Source: Oceanobacillus piezotolerans (GTDB taxonomy: Bacteria; Bacillota; Bacilli; Bacillales; Amphibacillaceae). Taken from it: a stretch of DNA of 64,000 bases. Each line of letters opens with the position of its first letter. The stretch's first letter is position 1. The DNA lies in NCBI RefSeq assembly GCF_003665065.1, contig NZ_RCHR01000004.1, positions 248,001-312,000 on the forward strand. The letters are read 5' to 3'. A program made the position numbers and the translations under genes. The notes beneath the pieces were generated by a model. It had not been told where the DNA came from and ran no database searches. It saw nothing but the letters and a program-made list of their open reading frames with translations. Shown one piece after another: positions 39,599 to 50,039 of this stretch.

Positions 39599-40786
39599 AT
39601 GAAAACGGCAGAAAATTTTACAAAAGATTTTCAAAACATTTTTCATACAACAAAGGCACCAAGAATCTTCTTTGCCCCAGGACGGATTAACCTAATAGGT
39701 GAACACACAGATTATAATGGGGCTCATGTTTTCCCCGCCGCCATTTCCTATGGAACCTATTGCCTCGGGACAAAGCGGGAAGATCAGAAGTTACGCTTTT
39801 ACTCGATGAATTTCCCGGAGAAAGGAATGATAGAATGTGATCTTTCCGATTTATCATTTAATGAGAAGCATGACTGGGCGAACTACCCAAAGGGGATCTT
39901 TCTTTACTTAATAGAAAATGGTTTTCATATTTCGAGTGGCGCCGATATTTTCTATTACGGAAATATCCCAAACGGAGCCGGCCTCTCCTCTTCCGCCTCG
40001 ATTGAACTGGCAACCGGAGTGTTAGTTGAAGGATTATATGCAGAGAAGATAAATCGCATGGAATTAATAAAACTTGGACAAAAAGTGGAAAATCACTATA
40101 TCGGTGTGAACAGTGGGATTATGGACCAATTTGCAGTTGGGATGGGTAAGGAAAACCACGCCATGTTACTAAACTGTGACACCCTGGAGTATAAATATGC
40201 TCCAATACATCTATCCAACCACGTCATCCTGATTATTAACACCAATAAAGCAAGAAAATTAGCTGACTCCAAATATAATGAACGCCACGCCGAGTGTGAA
40301 GCAGCCTTGAGAGATTTACAGAAAAAGCTAAGAATCAATAGTTTAGGAGAATTAACGAAGAAAGAATTTGAAGAGTATAAGCATTTAATCACCAATTCAA
40401 CGATTCGAAAACGTGCTAAGCATGTGGTTTATGAAAACGAGCGCACATTAAAAGCATTTGATCAATTACAGCAAGGAAACTTAGAAGCCTTTTCAAAATT
40501 ATTAAATGACTCCCATATTTCATTAAGAGATGATTACGAAGTGACAGGACCGGAACTGGATACGATTGCTGAAACTGCTTGGGAGCTCGATGGTGTACTG
40601 GGAGCTCGAATGGTTGGTGGCGGGTTTGGAGGATGTGCAATTGCCATCATCGAAAAGGATAAAGCCGAAGCAGCCAAAGAACAGATCAATGCGGTCTATC
40701 AAGAGAAGTTCGGGATAAAGGCTACATTTTATACCGCTACGATTGGTGATGGCGCCAAAGAAATTACAAAAGGAGTGGTGATATGA
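39599..40786 (+). CDS. galK: Galactokinase
   Basis: This GHMP-family kinase makes galactose 1-phosphate from galactose and ATP. The 395-residue protein has the galactokinase signature [19 protein letters not shown] (from about residue 28), the ATP loop [14 protein letters not shown] and the third motif [21 protein letters not shown] precedes the ATG. It is the first gene of the Leloir operon galK-galE-galT-galM; its stop overlaps the galE start by four bases. Confidence 0.96.
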   Translation: MKTAENFTKDFQNIFHTTKAPRIFFAPGRINLIGEHTDYNGAHVFPAAISYGTYCLGTKREDQKLRFYSMNFPEKGMIECDLSDLSFNEKHDWANYPKGIFLYLIENGFHISSGADIFYYGNIPNGAGLSSSASIELATGVLVEGLYAEKINRMELIKLGQKVENHYIGVNSGIMDQFAVGMGKENHAMLLNCDTLEYKYAPIHLSNHVILIINTNKARKLADSKYNERHAECEAALRDLQKKLRINSLGELTKKEFEEYKHLITNSTIRKRAKHVVYENERTLKAFDQLQQGNLEAFSKLLNDSHISLRDDYEVTGPELDTIAETAWELDGVLGARMVGGGFGGCAIAIIEKDKAEAAKEQINAVYQEKFGIKATFYTATIGDGAKEITKGVVI

Positions 40787-41784
40787 GTATATTAGTTTTA
40801 GGTGGAGCCGGTTATATCGGTTCCCATGCAGTCTATCAATTAATCGATCAAGGGGAACATGTTGTTGTCGCAGATAACTTAACAACAGGCCACAGAAGCG
40901 CGCTTCACCCTCAAGCAACTTTTTATGAGGGAGACTTGCGAGATATGGAGTTTATCTCTTCCGTCTTTACGAAAGAAAAAATTGATGCGGTGATTCACTT
41001 TGCTGCAAATTCACTAGTTGGTGAATCAATGGAAAAGCCACTCCAATATTTTGATAATAACGTATATGGAACTCAAGCTTTACTACAAGCGATGGTCGAA
41101 GCAAAAGTTAAATATATCGTCTTCTCATCAACAGCAGCAACCTATGGTGAGCCACCATCCGTACCGATTACAGAATCTATGCCAACGAATCCGACCAATA
41201 CGTATGGAGAAACAAAGCTTACAATGGAAAAGATGATGAAATGGACGGAGCAGGCACACAATATCAACTATGTTTCCTTACGCTATTTCAATGTAGCAGG
41301 CGCAAGAGAAACAGGAGAAATCGGTGAAGATCATCGCCCAGAATCACATCTTGTACCGATAATTTTACAAACTGCATTAAACCAGCGGGATTACATCACC
41401 ATTTTCGGCGAAGATTATGATACGCCGGATGGCACTTGTATTCGCGATTATGTACATGTGGAAGACTTGATCGATGCCCATCTTTTAGCCTTAAAGTATC
41501 TAAGAAACGGTGGGAAAAGTGATATTTTTAACCTGGGCAGCAGTAATGGATTTTCTGTAAAAGAAATGATTGAGACGGCTCGCAAAGTCACAGGAAAAGA
41601 GATTCCTGCCAAAATCGGAGAACGCCGTGCAGGTGATCCAAGCACATTAATTGCAAGTTCTGAAAAAGCAAAACAAATTCTAGGCTGGAATCCAACACGA
41701 ACAGCGATAACCAAAATAGTGGAAGATGCTTGGAACTGGCATTCTTCACATCCAGCAGGATATGGAAAGGAGGCAAAATCATGA
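40783..41784 (+). CDS. galE: UDP-glucose 4-epimerase
   Basis: This extended SDR interconverts UDP-galactose and UDP-glucose. The 333-residue protein has the NAD loop [14 protein letters not shown], the Ser in FSSTAATYG, and Tyr-x3-Lys in [20 protein letters not shown] and [14 protein letters not shown] are also classical. Its ATG overlaps the galK stop, and its own stop overlaps the galT start, showing strict translational coupling. Confidence 0.96.
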   Translation: MSILVLGGAGYIGSHAVYQLIDQGEHVVVADNLTTGHRSALHPQATFYEGDLRDMEFISSVFTKEKIDAVIHFAANSLVGESMEKPLQYFDNNVYGTQALLQAMVEAKVKYIVFSSTAATYGEPPSVPITESMPTNPTNTYGETKLTMEKMMKWTEQAHNINYVSLRYFNVAGARETGEIGEDHRPESHLVPIILQTALNQRDYITIFGEDYDTPDGTCIRDYVHVEDLIDAHLLALKYLRNGGKSDIFNLGSSNGFSVKEMIETARKVTGKEIPAKIGERRAGDPSTLIASSEKAKQILGWNPTRTAITKIVEDAWNWHSSHPAGYGKEAKS

Positions 41785-43259
41785 TATATCAAAATATTGA
41801 AGGGCTCATTGAACAAGCACTAAAGATGGAATTAATAGAAACAGCTGATGTCCATTACGTTCGCAATCAGGTCTTAAACCTATTAAGATTAAATTCATTC
41901 CCGGAAGCAGTAGAAAATCCAACCATTGATACGATTCCTAATATCTTGGATGCCCTTCTTTCCTTTTCCATCGAACAGGGAATAATTGAAAATGTCTTGG
42001 ATGAGAAAGAGATCCTATCAGCCAATATCATGAATTGTTTTGTCGCCAGACCCTCCATTATCAATGAAATATTCTATCAGAAATATGAAGAGTCACCAAA
42101 AGCAGCAACGGACTACTTTTATAACTTAAGCAAGAACAGCAACTATATTCAAATGAATCGGATCCAAAAAAATATTTCCTTCAAAGCTGAAACTTCGTAC
42201 GGTGAGATGGATATCACTATTAATCTATCAAAACCCGAAAAAGATCCAGAACAGATTAAAAGAGAGCGAGCGATGAAGCAAACTGGTAATTATCCTAAAT
42301 GCCTGCTCTGTGTAGAAAACGAAGGATATGCAGGTCGAACAGGATACCCTGCAAGGGCGAATCACCGGATTATCCATGTTCCCCTCTTAGAAGAAAACTG
42401 GTATTTACAGTATTCTCCATATGTTTACTATAACGAGCATAGCATTTTGCTCTCTGAAGAGCATCGAGACATGAAGATTAATCGGAACACTTTCGAAAGA
42501 CTGCTAACTTTTATTGATAAGTTTCCGCATTACTTTATCGGTTCTAATGCGGATTTACCGATTGTCGGAGGCTCGATATTGAGTCATGATCATTACCAAG
42601 CCGGGAGATATGAATTTCCAATGATGAAAGCAGAGGATGCATTTACCTTTGAACTAACAGATTTCCCTGAAGTAGCTGCATCTGTTGTGAAGTGGCCAAT
42701 GTCGGTCATTCGTCTGAAAGGTGAAGTAATATCTGATCTTGTCCATGCGGCGGAACATATTTTGGATGCTTGGCGCCATTACTCCGATCCGATCGCTGAT
42801 ATCATTGCATTCACGGATGATACACCACATAATACGATTACACCAATTGCTCAATTTCGTGATGAGAAATTTGAGCTTGATCTCGTCTTGCGTAATAATC
42901 GGACATCTATAGAGCATCCGCTTGGAATTTTTCATCCTCATGCTGATGTTCAACATATCAAGAAAGAAAACATTGGATTAATTGAGGTGATGGGACTCGC
43001 CGTATTACCTCCTAGATTAAAAGATGAATTAAAAGAAATTAAGAACTACTTACTGGGTAATGCGGGCGATATACCAGAACACCATCAAACATGGGCAGAA
43101 CAATTAAAGGAAACCTATCACCTCGTTGCAACTGATGAGGAAGCCGAAGAAATTATTAAAAATGAACTTGGGCAAAAATATGCAAGAATACTAGAAGATG
43201 CAGGCGTTCTTAAAGAACGAACTGTTTTTGAACGGTTTATTCATACATTGAATAAGTAG
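41781..43259 (+). CDS. galT: UDP-glucose--hexose-1-phosphate uridylyltransferase (Gram-positive type)
   Basis: A 492-residue GalT of the longer Firmicute class (family 2). It transfers UMP from UDP-glucose to galactose 1-phosphate. Recognisable are [23 protein letters not shown], the [13 protein letters not shown] segment with its His pair, and the [35 protein letters not shown] stretch. The frame extends to 41730, but GGAGG before the ATG at 41781, which overlaps the galE stop, fixes the start. It is third in the operon. Confidence 0.95.
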   Translation: MIYQNIEGLIEQALKMELIETADVHYVRNQVLNLLRLNSFPEAVENPTIDTIPNILDALLSFSIEQGIIENVLDEKEILSANIMNCFVARPSIINEIFYQKYEESPKAATDYFYNLSKNSNYIQMNRIQKNISFKAETSYGEMDITINLSKPEKDPEQIKRERAMKQTGNYPKCLLCVENEGYAGRTGYPARANHRIIHVPLLEENWYLQYSPYVYYNEHSILLSEEHRDMKINRNTFERLLTFIDKFPHYFIGSNADLPIVGGSILSHDHYQAGRYEFPMMKAEDAFTFELTDFPEVAASVVKWPMSVIRLKGEVISDLVHAAEHILDAWRHYSDPIADIIAFTDDTPHNTITPIAQFRDEKFELDLVLRNNRTSIEHPLGIFHPHADVQHIKKENIGLIEVMGLAVLPPRLKDELKEIKNYLLGNAGDIPEHHQTWAEQLKETYHLVATDEEAEEIIKNELGQKYARILEDAGVLKERTVFERFIHTLNK

Positions 43260-43270
43260 GTGGCGGGATT

Positions 43271-44320
43271 ATGGAGATTGTTAAAGAAAAGATATACGGG
43301 CAATGGAAGGAATTCACTTTAATAAATGATAAGAACATGTCTGTTAGTGTATTGAACTATGGGGGAATTATTACAAGGATACTTGTTCCTGACCGAAATG
43401 GTAAGGTTGAAAACATGGTTCTAAGCTATAAGAACTATCAGGATTATAAAGCAAATCCCCATTATTTCGGGGCAATCATAGGAAGAGTTGCTGGAAGGAT
43501 TCAAGACGCTGCTTTTGAAATAGACGGAAAAACCTATTCACTGGAAGCAAATGATGGTGACCATCATTTGCATGGCGGACAGGCTGGACTCCATCGGGTG
43601 ATTTGGTCAGTAGCAACTTTTGAAACAAAAGAAACGATTGGCTTGACATTGACCCACGAAAGCAAAGAGGCGGAAGGATACCCCGGTAATGTAAAAATCA
43701 TCGTTACCTATACGTTGACCAATGATAATGAACTATTCCTTAACTATACAGCTACAAGTGATAAAACAACACCGATTGCGTTAACAAATCATACGTATTT
43801 TAATTTATCTGGTGATTTAAAGCATACGATCCATGATCATTTTCTAACCATAAAAAGTAGTAATTTTGCAGAGTTGAATGAAGAACTGATTCCAACTGGA
43901 AATTTAAAAGCAGTAGGAGGATCGTCGTTTGACTTTCGGAATGGACAGTTGATTCGAGAGGGTTTGAATGAAAAATCGAAACATAACAGAATAGCCAGTG
44001 GTTATGACCATTATTTTATTTTTGACGATGTGAAGGATGAGGAACAAGTTGTGATGGCAGAACCGAATAACGGACGGATTCTTACAGTAACAACAAATCA
44101 GCCAGGAATGGTGATGTATACGGCCAATGGTTTGGAAGACGGTCTGGAATTGAGAGAGAATACTTCCAGAAGACATTTGGGAGTTTGTTTTGAAACACAA
44201 GGTTCTCCAGCATCTTTGCACCATAAAGGCTTTCCGACTATCTTATTAAAGCCTGGAGATCTTTACCAACATCAAACCGTTTTTGCATTTCGCGTGAAAG
44301 AAAAAGCAGTTAACCCCTAA
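43271..44320 (+). CDS. galM: Aldose 1-epimerase (mutarotase)
   Basis: This 349-residue beta-sandwich enzyme converts beta-D-galactose, the LacZ product, to the alpha anomer used by GalK. Motifs include NYGGIITRILVPDRNG, HYFGAIIGRVAGRI, DHHLHGGQAG, the His in LTNHTYFNLSG and FETQGSPASLHHKGFP with catalytic Glu in CFETQ. Last gene of the Leloir operon; the terminator begins inside its last codons. Confidence 0.94.
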   Translation: MEIVKEKIYGQWKEFTLINDKNMSVSVLNYGGIITRILVPDRNGKVENMVLSYKNYQDYKANPHYFGAIIGRVAGRIQDAAFEIDGKTYSLEANDGDHHLHGGQAGLHRVIWSVATFETKETIGLTLTHESKEAEGYPGNVKIIVTYTLTNDNELFLNYTATSDKTTPIALTNHTYFNLSGDLKHTIHDHFLTIKSSNFAELNEELIPTGNLKAVGGSSFDFRNGQLIREGLNEKSKHNRIASGYDHYFIFDDVKDEEQVVMAEPNNGRILTVTTNQPGMVMYTANGLEDGLELRENTSRRHLGVCFETQGSPASLHHKGFPTILLKPGDLYQHQTVFAFRVKEKAVNP

Positions 44321-44344
44321 ATAACAAGGTTAACTGCTTTTTCC
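44301..44344. terminator. Terminator overlapping the end of galM
   Basis: AAAAAGCAGTTAACC (44301-44315) pairs perfectly with GGTTAACTGCTTTTT (44328-44342). It is symmetrical and also suits the converging ROK gene. Confidence 0.9.
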
Positions 44345-44367
44345 ATTCTTATAGGCTGCAGCAAAGA

Positions 44368-45531
44368 CTAATGTTCAAACAATTCCACTAAGAGGAGGGA
44401 AACTGCTCCAAGTAATGTCGCATCATCACCAAGGCGTGAAACGATCACCTCTGTTTTTTTAGCCTCTGTTGTTAATGCTCTTTGTTCAATCATTTTATAC
44501 ACTTCGGGAAGAATAAATTCCTGACTCTTCATTACTCCCCCGCCGAGGACAATTCTACTGGGATTAACTAGATGGATAAGATTGGTTAACCCAATACCGA
44601 TAATTTCTCCTGTTTCTTGCAAAAATTGAACAGCTGACACATCACCGGTTTTCGCCATCTTATATATTTCTTCTCCATTCACAACTTTATTCTGGTTTAC
44701 CTGTTTATTGAATCGTTCCGCAAGGGCCTCCCCGCTGACAAACGTTTGTAAACAGCCAGGATTTCCACATTCACATTTCTCTCCATGTAAATCGATTGTC
44801 ATGTGGCCAAATTCTCCAGCAATATCTTGTGCACCATGATATAAATTTCCATGAATGACCACACCAGCACCGACACCACTCCCAAAGTTCACAGCCACCA
44901 TGCTATCCACATCACTATTCCCACCGAACCAAGATTCCCCTAACGCCATGGCACGGGCATCATTTTCCACTTTAACTGTGAGATCAAATACACCTTCCAA
45001 TGTTGCTTTAATGGGAATATGTTTTAAATCCAGGTTTGGGGCCACTAGAGACGTTCCGGTTTTCACCTCAACAACCCCATGCATGGCGATTCCTATTCCA
45101 ATGATTTTTTCTTGAACAACATCCGTGGAATGAATCATAGCACCAATTATTTCTTGTAAGATACCAAGAAATTTATCATTCGTTAATGGTTTTGTTAAAA
45201 CGTACGACGATGACCTTCTTACTATTTTCCCCGTCAAGTCAGTTAATACGCAATCCACCGTTTCAGGCCCAGCGTCAACTCCAATTACATAAAAAGCATC
45301 ACTGTTGATATGTAGCATTTTCGGTTTACGGCCACCACTTGACTCACCAAGCTCACTTTCTCTAACTAAACCATCTTCCAACAGTTCCTTTACAATACTG
45401 CTCACCGTCGGAGGCGTCAATTTGGTCTCCTTTGCAATTTGCGCTCTAGAAATTGGTTCAGATGTTCGAATCTTATTTAACACAAGAGATTTATTGACCG
45501 ATTTCATTAATTGAAATGAACCACGTTCCAT
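44368..45531 (-). CDS. ROK family transcriptional repressor of the galactoside genes
   Basis: A 387-residue NagC/XylR-type regulator. The N-terminal winged helix (about residues 15-75) contains SRAQIAKETKLTPPTVSSIVKELLEDG. The ROK domain follows, with VIGVDAGPETVDCVLTDL, the ATP-like segment NFGSGVGAGVVIHG and the zinc motif GHMTIDLHGEKCECGNPGCLQTF (CxCGxxGC). GGAGG precedes the ATG. It is the last gene of the sugar ABC operon, 39 bases after the second permease, and probably binds the palindrome shared by both promoters with galactose or a galactoside as inducer. Confidence 0.9.
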   Translation of the reverse strand: MERGSFQLMKSVNKSLVLNKIRTSEPISRAQIAKETKLTPPTVSSIVKELLEDGLVRESELGESSGGRKPKMLHINSDAFYVIGVDAGPETVDCVLTDLTGKIVRRSSSYVLTKPLTNDKFLGILQEIIGAMIHSTDVVQEKIIGIGIAMHGVVEVKTGTSLVAPNLDLKHIPIKATLEGVFDLTVKVENDARAMALGESWFGGNSDVDSMVAVNFGSGVGAGVVIHGNLYHGAQDIAGEFGHMTIDLHGEKCECGNPGCLQTFVSGEALAERFNKQVNQNKVVNGEEIYKMAKTGDVSAVQFLQETGEIIGIGLTNLIHLVNPSRIVLGGGVMKSQEFILPEVYKMIEQRALTTEAKKTEVIVSRLGDDATLLGAVSLLLVELFEH

Positions 45532-45570
45532 TAAAATCCTCCATTTGTCTTATTTTATATAACGATAGGC

Positions 45571-46398
45571 TTACCCCTTCACCGAGCCTGTCATTCCTTC
45601 TACAAAGTATCTTTGTAAGAAGAAGAATACTAGAGCAGTTGGTATGGTACCAATCACAATCGCTGTATAAATCACACCATAGTCCGGAGTGTATCCTGAA
45701 CCTAAATTCGAGATTAATAGTGGGATCGTCTGATTTTCAGGCGACTGTATGATAACTAATGGCCATAAGTAATTATTCCAATTGTTCATAAATGAAATAA
45801 TCCCAGCTGCAGCTAACGTATTCTTCATGGATGGCATATAAATCCTAAAAAATATACCAATCTCACTCAGCCCATCTATTCTTCCCGCTTCGATTAAATC
45901 CTTCGTAAACATCTTTGTGTTTTGTCTGAAAAAGAATACAAAAAATGCTGTCGTTACATACGGCAGAATAACCGCATATAATGTATCTACTCCAATGGCA
46001 GGAAATACTTGAGAAATGTCCCCGAACAATCTAAATAACGGTACCATTAAAGCAGCAAACGGTATCATCATGGAAAGGAGTAAGATGGTAAAAACAATGT
46101 CTTTCCCTTTACTTCTATATACTTCGAATCCATATCCCGCAAGAGAGGATATCACTAAACATAATACTGTAGCAATAATAGCAATAAAAAATGAATTAAA
46201 CAATGCGGAACCTACATTATAATTTTCAAAGAGATTTCTTAAATTCTCAAAAAGGTGGGTTCCTGGCATTAAACTTCCTTGTGTGATATCAACCGATTTA
46301 TTCGTCATACTGATTAACATCCACAGAAACGGAAACAAGGAAACGAGTGCCGCAACACTTAATATCAAATAAGTAAAAATAGACTTCAATTTATTCAT
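45571..46398 (-). CDS. Carbohydrate ABC transporter permease (MalG/LacG type)
   Basis: A 275-residue permease with six membrane helices and the EAA loop EAGRIDGLSEIGIFFRIYMPSMKN. It resembles the MalG/LacG subunit of CUT1 sugar importers. Its start overlaps the MalF-type gene by 4 bases. The nearby lacZ and gal genes point to lactose or another galactoside as cargo. Confidence 0.92.
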   Translation of the reverse strand: MNKLKSIFTYLILSVAALVSLFPFLWMLISMTNKSVDITQGSLMPGTHLFENLRNLFENYNVGSALFNSFFIAIIATVLCLVISSLAGYGFEVYRSKGKDIVFTILLLSMMIPFAALMVPLFRLFGDISQVFPAIGVDTLYAVILPYVTTAFFVFFFRQNTKMFTKDLIEAGRIDGLSEIGIFFRIYMPSMKNTLAAAGIISFMNNWNNYLWPLVIIQSPENQTIPLLISNLGSGYTPDYGVIYTAIVIGTIPTALVFFFLQRYFVEGMTGSVKG

Positions 46399-47267
46399 TT
46401 TCTATCACCACCAAGTCTAAATTGAATCATAGAGAAGATAACTGTCAAAATAACAATGACAAATGAAACTGCTGCTGCATAACCAAAGTCTGGTGTGTAC
46501 TCGAATGAAAGGTTATAAATATATTGTGAAATCGTTAACGTTTCATTTCCTGGACCACCTCGCGTGATGTTCATTGGCTCATCAAACAATTGGAGCGTTC
46601 CAATGGTAGATGTAATTGCCGTAAAGAGAATAATAGGTTTTAACATTGGAATCGTAATATAGAAGAATTGTTGGAATGAATTCGCTCCATCAATTCTTGC
46701 TGCCTCATAAACCGATTTATCCACGTTTTGTAATGCAGCTAAATAGAAAATCATATTATAGCCTGTCCAACGCCAAGTAATCGCGATAATGATAAGTACC
46801 TTTGCCCAAAATGGATCCATTAACCATTCGATTGGTTCGGATATTACAGATAGATTTAATAAGAATTTGTTAACGATTCCATCCGTAGAGAATAAATACT
46901 TAAATATAACAGAATAGGCTACAAGCGAAATAACAGCCGGTAAAAAGATTGCAGTTCTAAAAAAACCTTTAAATTTTAAATTCGGATTATTAAGCAATAC
47001 AGAGAAAAACATTGCTAGCAATATCATAATTGGGACTTGAATAATTAAGTATATGAACGTATTCCTAATAGCGGTTAATGCCACCGGATCATTGAATAAA
47101 CGTATATAATTATCCAATCCAACAAATTCCAAATTCACTCCCATACCTGAACGAAACGATAGGATAAGTGCTTGTAGCATTGGATAAAAGTAAAATAAAG
47201 TAATAAAAATTACAGCAATAAGGATAAAAAACCAACCTATTAAACTTTTATTACTGGCAAGCTTCAT
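46395..47267 (-). CDS. Carbohydrate ABC transporter permease (MalF/LacF type)
   Basis: A 290-residue CUT1 permease. It has six helices and the EAA loop EAARIDGANSFQQFFYITIPMLKP, then GGPGNETLTISQYIYN. The frame extends to a TTG at 47306. GGAGTGG with 6 bases of spacing supports the ATG at 47267. The operon has no ATPase gene, as is common in Firmicutes where a shared MsmK/MsmX ATPase serves several importers. Confidence 0.92.
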   Translation of the reverse strand: MKLASNKSLIGWFFILIAVIFITLFYFYPMLQALILSFRSGMGVNLEFVGLDNYIRLFNDPVALTAIRNTFIYLIIQVPIMILLAMFFSVLLNNPNLKFKGFFRTAIFLPAVISLVAYSVIFKYLFSTDGIVNKFLLNLSVISEPIEWLMDPFWAKVLIIIAITWRWTGYNMIFYLAALQNVDKSVYEAARIDGANSFQQFFYITIPMLKPIILFTAITSTIGTLQLFDEPMNITRGGPGNETLTISQYIYNLSFEYTPDFGYAAAVSFVIVILTVIFSMIQFRLGGDRK

Positions 47268-47328
47268 TTTTGACCACTCCAAACGTTGTATAGCCTTGGT
47301 AAACAAGACAATATTTTAATAGTTTCAT

Positions 47329-48612
47329 TTAATTACTTAATCGCCCTTCTGCTTGTTTCTGAGCATCAATTAGAGCATCATCTAGTTCTTTACCACTTTT
47401 ATACTTTTGCATCTCGCCAATGAGAATATCCATAGAGGCATACGTATGCATTCCATAATTAACACTAGGAATATCTTCCATCCATGTTATAAAATCAGCA
47501 ATAATTTTTTGACCTCCAAAAAAATCATCACTCTTCTTGAACGCTTCCCCATCTAGAGCGGGCAAGTAAGTTCCAATAGCACCTATCTCTGTAACGAAGT
47601 CTTGATAAAGATCGACATTGGAACCAAATGTGCTCGCTAAAAATTCTGCTGCCTTTTCTTTACCAGGTATATTTAATACATAGAAAGAACTTCCGCCTAG
47701 GTTTGACGCATTAACAGCGCCATCAACGGATAACCTTGGAATTGGTACAATTGTCCATTTTCCAGCTTGTGATTCCTCTGCTTTAATACTCGGGGTCATC
47801 CAATTCCCTACTGCTACGCTTACTACTTCCCCACTTTGAAAGGCAGCAACTCTGGAACTCCAATCCGTATTAATATGTGCGATTCCTTCCTCTTGTAGTG
47901 CAGTATAGGTACGCACAGCCTCTCTTACCGCTTCATTCTCACTAATATTAACTGTTCTGCCGTCCTCCTCGGTGAACCAGACACCGGCTGTTTGAATCAT
48001 ATGTCTCAAGTGATCTGGATCATTTGGATTAATGGAAATCATTAATTTTCCAGTTTTCTCTTTTATGTCCTTACCAATTTCAATAAACTCATCCCAGGTG
48101 ATATTTGTTAAATCCTCTGGAGTGTAGCCTGCTTCTTCCAAATAATCTGTTCGTAAATATAAACCAGTGACGCCTGTGTCAAATGGAACACCAAACTGAC
48201 CACCATCAAAGCTTGTCGGCGCCTTTTTATAATCGGCAAAATCATCTATATTAAAGTAGTCCGATAAATCATAAAAAGCATCTGGATATGCTTGTAAAAA
48301 GCTCTGCGCGCGATAATCTTCAATTAAAACAATATTTGGCATCCCTTTCATCGTGCCCGAGCTTAATCCAGTATTTAATCGCTGAACAATATCTTTTTGT
48401 CCATTTTCTATTATTTCTAATTCAAAACTCTCATCTTCTTCTATATAATAATCTTTCGCCAATTCTAGGGCAGCCACATTAAATAACGGATCCCAAGCCC
48501 ACGCTGTAAGAACCCCTGTCTCCTCGTAAGTATTTTTATCAGCTCCTAATGAGCAAGCTGAAAGGATTAAAGTTAACAACCCAACAGTAATTACTGTCAA
48601 CCATTTCTTCAC
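47329..48612 (-). CDS. Extracellular sugar-binding lipoprotein of the ABC importer
   Basis: A 427-residue binding protein with a lipoprotein signal (VKKWLTVITVGLLTLILSACS; the lipobox Cys is about residue 20). The mature part has family-1 solute-binding features: GVPFDTGVTGLYLRTDYLEEAGY, WDEFIEIGKDIKEKTGK, GNWMTPSIKAE and GGSSFYVL. The frame reaches 48684, but GGGGGTAGG before the GTG at 48612 and the position of the signal peptide favour GTG. First gene of the operon binding protein-permease-permease-ROK repressor. Confidence 0.92.
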   Translation of the reverse strand: MKKWLTVITVGLLTLILSACSLGADKNTYEETGVLTAWAWDPLFNVAALELAKDYYIEEDESFELEIIENGQKDIVQRLNTGLSSGTMKGMPNIVLIEDYRAQSFLQAYPDAFYDLSDYFNIDDFADYKKAPTSFDGGQFGVPFDTGVTGLYLRTDYLEEAGYTPEDLTNITWDEFIEIGKDIKEKTGKLMISINPNDPDHLRHMIQTAGVWFTEEDGRTVNISENEAVREAVRTYTALQEEGIAHINTDWSSRVAAFQSGEVVSVAVGNWMTPSIKAEESQAGKWTIVPIPRLSVDGAVNASNLGGSSFYVLNIPGKEKAAEFLASTFGSNVDLYQDFVTEIGAIGTYLPALDGEAFKKSDDFFGGQKIIADFITWMEDIPSVNYGMHTYASMDILIGEMQKYKSGKELDDALIDAQKQAEGRLSN

Positions 48613-48722
48613 TATTCCTACCCCCTGCTTTTTGTTATTCAGATATGTAACATACGTATCACGGGTTTTTGTCAGAAAAGACACCGCCTACTAAAGCTGA
48701 AACCTCTTTCTAACCGCACCTT

Positions 48723-48736
48723 AGTAAACGCTTTCC
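48723..48736 (-). promoter_or_regulatory. cre-like site in the leader of the sugar ABC operon
   Basis: On the minus strand GGAAAGCGTTTACT matches 12 of 14 positions of the CcpA consensus. It lies between the promoter and the GTG start, a typical roadblock position. Confidence 0.55.
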
Positions 48737-48770
48737 AAAAACACTAATTAAGATTACTTTCCTACTTACG

Positions 48771-48795
48771 ATACTTAATTAAATTAATTAAGTAT
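48771..48795. promoter_or_regulatory. Operator-like 25-bp palindrome, sugar ABC copy
   Basis: A palindrome with a single central mismatch. Its core ACTTAATTAAATTAATTAA is identical to the galK copy. It starts 1 base after the -10 box and so covers the transcription start. Confidence 0.65.
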
Positions 48796-48796
48796 T

Positions 48797-48825
48797 ATAT
48801 TACAGTTATGTTTTTATAATGTCAA
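48797..48825 (-). promoter_or_regulatory. Promoter of the sugar ABC operon
   Basis: On the minus strand TTGACA (48825-48820), 17 bases, TAATAT (48802-48797). Confidence 0.65.
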
Positions 48826-48910
48826 TAGGAAGAGTTAAGAATTTTTTCTACTTTTTTGGGTGGGCAGACTATTCGTTTCCTGTGCTTTTTCAGTAATTAT
48901 GAGTCATGTA

Positions 48911-48954
48911 AAAAAAGATAAGGAACGCTAGTATGCGCCTTCCTTATCTTTTTT
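48911..48954. terminator. Terminator of the PadR operon
   Basis: AAAAAAGATAAGG (48911-48923) pairs perfectly with CCTTATCTTTTTT (48942-48954). On the minus strand it ends in six T and lies just after the membrane-protein stop at 48966. Confidence 0.85.
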
Positions 48955-48965
48955 ATCTTGACGAT

Positions 48966-49610
48966 TCAATAATCCACTTTCCGTCTATAGTAATAATAAT
49001 ACATACTAAGAGGCCACCATAATACGGCAAAAGCGGGATAAACAGCCCAAATAGTTCTTGGTGAGAAAAACACATTCACACTGATAAAGAATAGACTGAT
49101 AAATATTGCCGCACTAACGGAAAAGGCAAAATATGATTTTCTCTTAACGTGGTATAAGGATAAGGGCCACCACAGGATAGCGAAAGCTGGAAAAATAGCC
49201 CATGGATACGGTGGTGCTAGATAAATATTCAAAATCACGTAATATAAAATAAAGAATGTACTTATCGTGCAGGCCACAAACATGCTGTTATTCCGCTTCC
49301 CAAGAAGGATAAGTACTGGCCATAACACAATTGGTGCGACAGCATATAAGACCCACGGATAATCCGGTGTATTTAGATAATTTTCGGTCACTAAGTAGAG
49401 GAGAATCAAGAAACTCCCGACTAAGGAAAACAGGGTGTGTTTCTTTTCAAAGATGCAGTATAGTCCAAGAGGCAATAACAATAGAAGTAGGGTAGGATAA
49501 ATAAACCATGGATATTGTGTCTTCGTTATATAATTAACTATAATGAAGAAAAAAATGGTTAAAGCACATCCAGTGGCAATAAAACGCCATTCATATCTTT
49601 TCACTTTCAC
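48966..49610 (-). CDS. Membrane protein made of four repeated two-helix modules
   Basis: A 214-residue, highly hydrophobic protein I cannot assign to a named function. It consists of four successive modules of about 50 residues. Each has a helix, a short loop with PxYPW or a similar Trp, and a second helix ending in a WWPLSLY-like motif: QYPWFIYPTLLLLLLPLGLY, DYPWVLYAVAPIVLWPVLIL, PYPWAIFPAFAILWWPLSLY and RTIWAVYPAFAVLWWPLSMY. The downstream half of the preceding gene product is a fifth copy. It follows that gene directly and belongs to the PadR operon; such pairs often respond to membrane stress. Confidence 0.7.
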   Translation of the reverse strand: MKVKRYEWRFIATGCALTIFFFIIVNYITKTQYPWFIYPTLLLLLLPLGLYCIFEKKHTLFSLVGSFLILLYLVTENYLNTPDYPWVLYAVAPIVLWPVLILLGKRNNSMFVACTISTFFILYYVILNIYLAPPYPWAIFPAFAILWWPLSLYHVKRKSYFAFSVSAAIFISLFFISVNVFFSPRTIWAVYPAFAVLWWPLSMYYYYYRRKVDY

Positions 49611-50039
49611 TCACCCCTTCTTTACTCTTAACCAGCTATAATACATCGATAATGGCCACCACAATACAGCAAATGTTGGATATACAAACCAGATTACTCC
49701 AGGAGAATAATAGAAATTAATAAAAACAAGCAATCCAATAATCAACAAACTTCCCCAAATCGAATATCCTAAGTTTAGTTTTCGATTCATTAATTTATTT
49801 CTCCTTGCTTGCGTGGCTGAGGAGTCCTCTGAAACCCCAAGTTCCTCTTTCAAATCGCCAATGTCTCCAAAATCAACAATTGCCTTGTTGATGGCATCTT
49901 CCTCTTCTTTCCCTTGTTCCATTAAGTCCCAGACTTTTTCTTCGAGGTTTTGCAGAACTTCCTGCATCACCATCTCCTTTTTCTCACTTTCTGGAACTTC
50001 CTTAAACAACTCGTTCACATGCTGGGCTAACTTTTTCAA
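49611..50039 (-). CDS. Permease-prefix (DUF1700-like) protein with one two-helix module
   Basis: This 142-residue protein has a soluble N-terminal helical half (LAQHVNELFKEVPESEKKEM, EEEDAINKAIVDFGDIGDL), which resembles the permease-prefix or DUF1700 region found downstream of PadR regulators. The C-terminal half has two helices with SPGVIWFVYPTFAVLWWPLS, the same module repeated in the next gene. Its start overlaps the PadR stop by 4 bases. It probably sits in the membrane and may work with the next protein; function unknown. Confidence 0.75.
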   Translation of the reverse strand: MKKLAQHVNELFKEVPESEKKEMVMQEVLQNLEEKVWDLMEQGKEEEDAINKAIVDFGDIGDLKEELGVSEDSSATQARRNKLMNRKLNLGYSIWGSLLIIGLLVFINFYYSPGVIWFVYPTFAVLWWPLSMYYSWLRVKKG

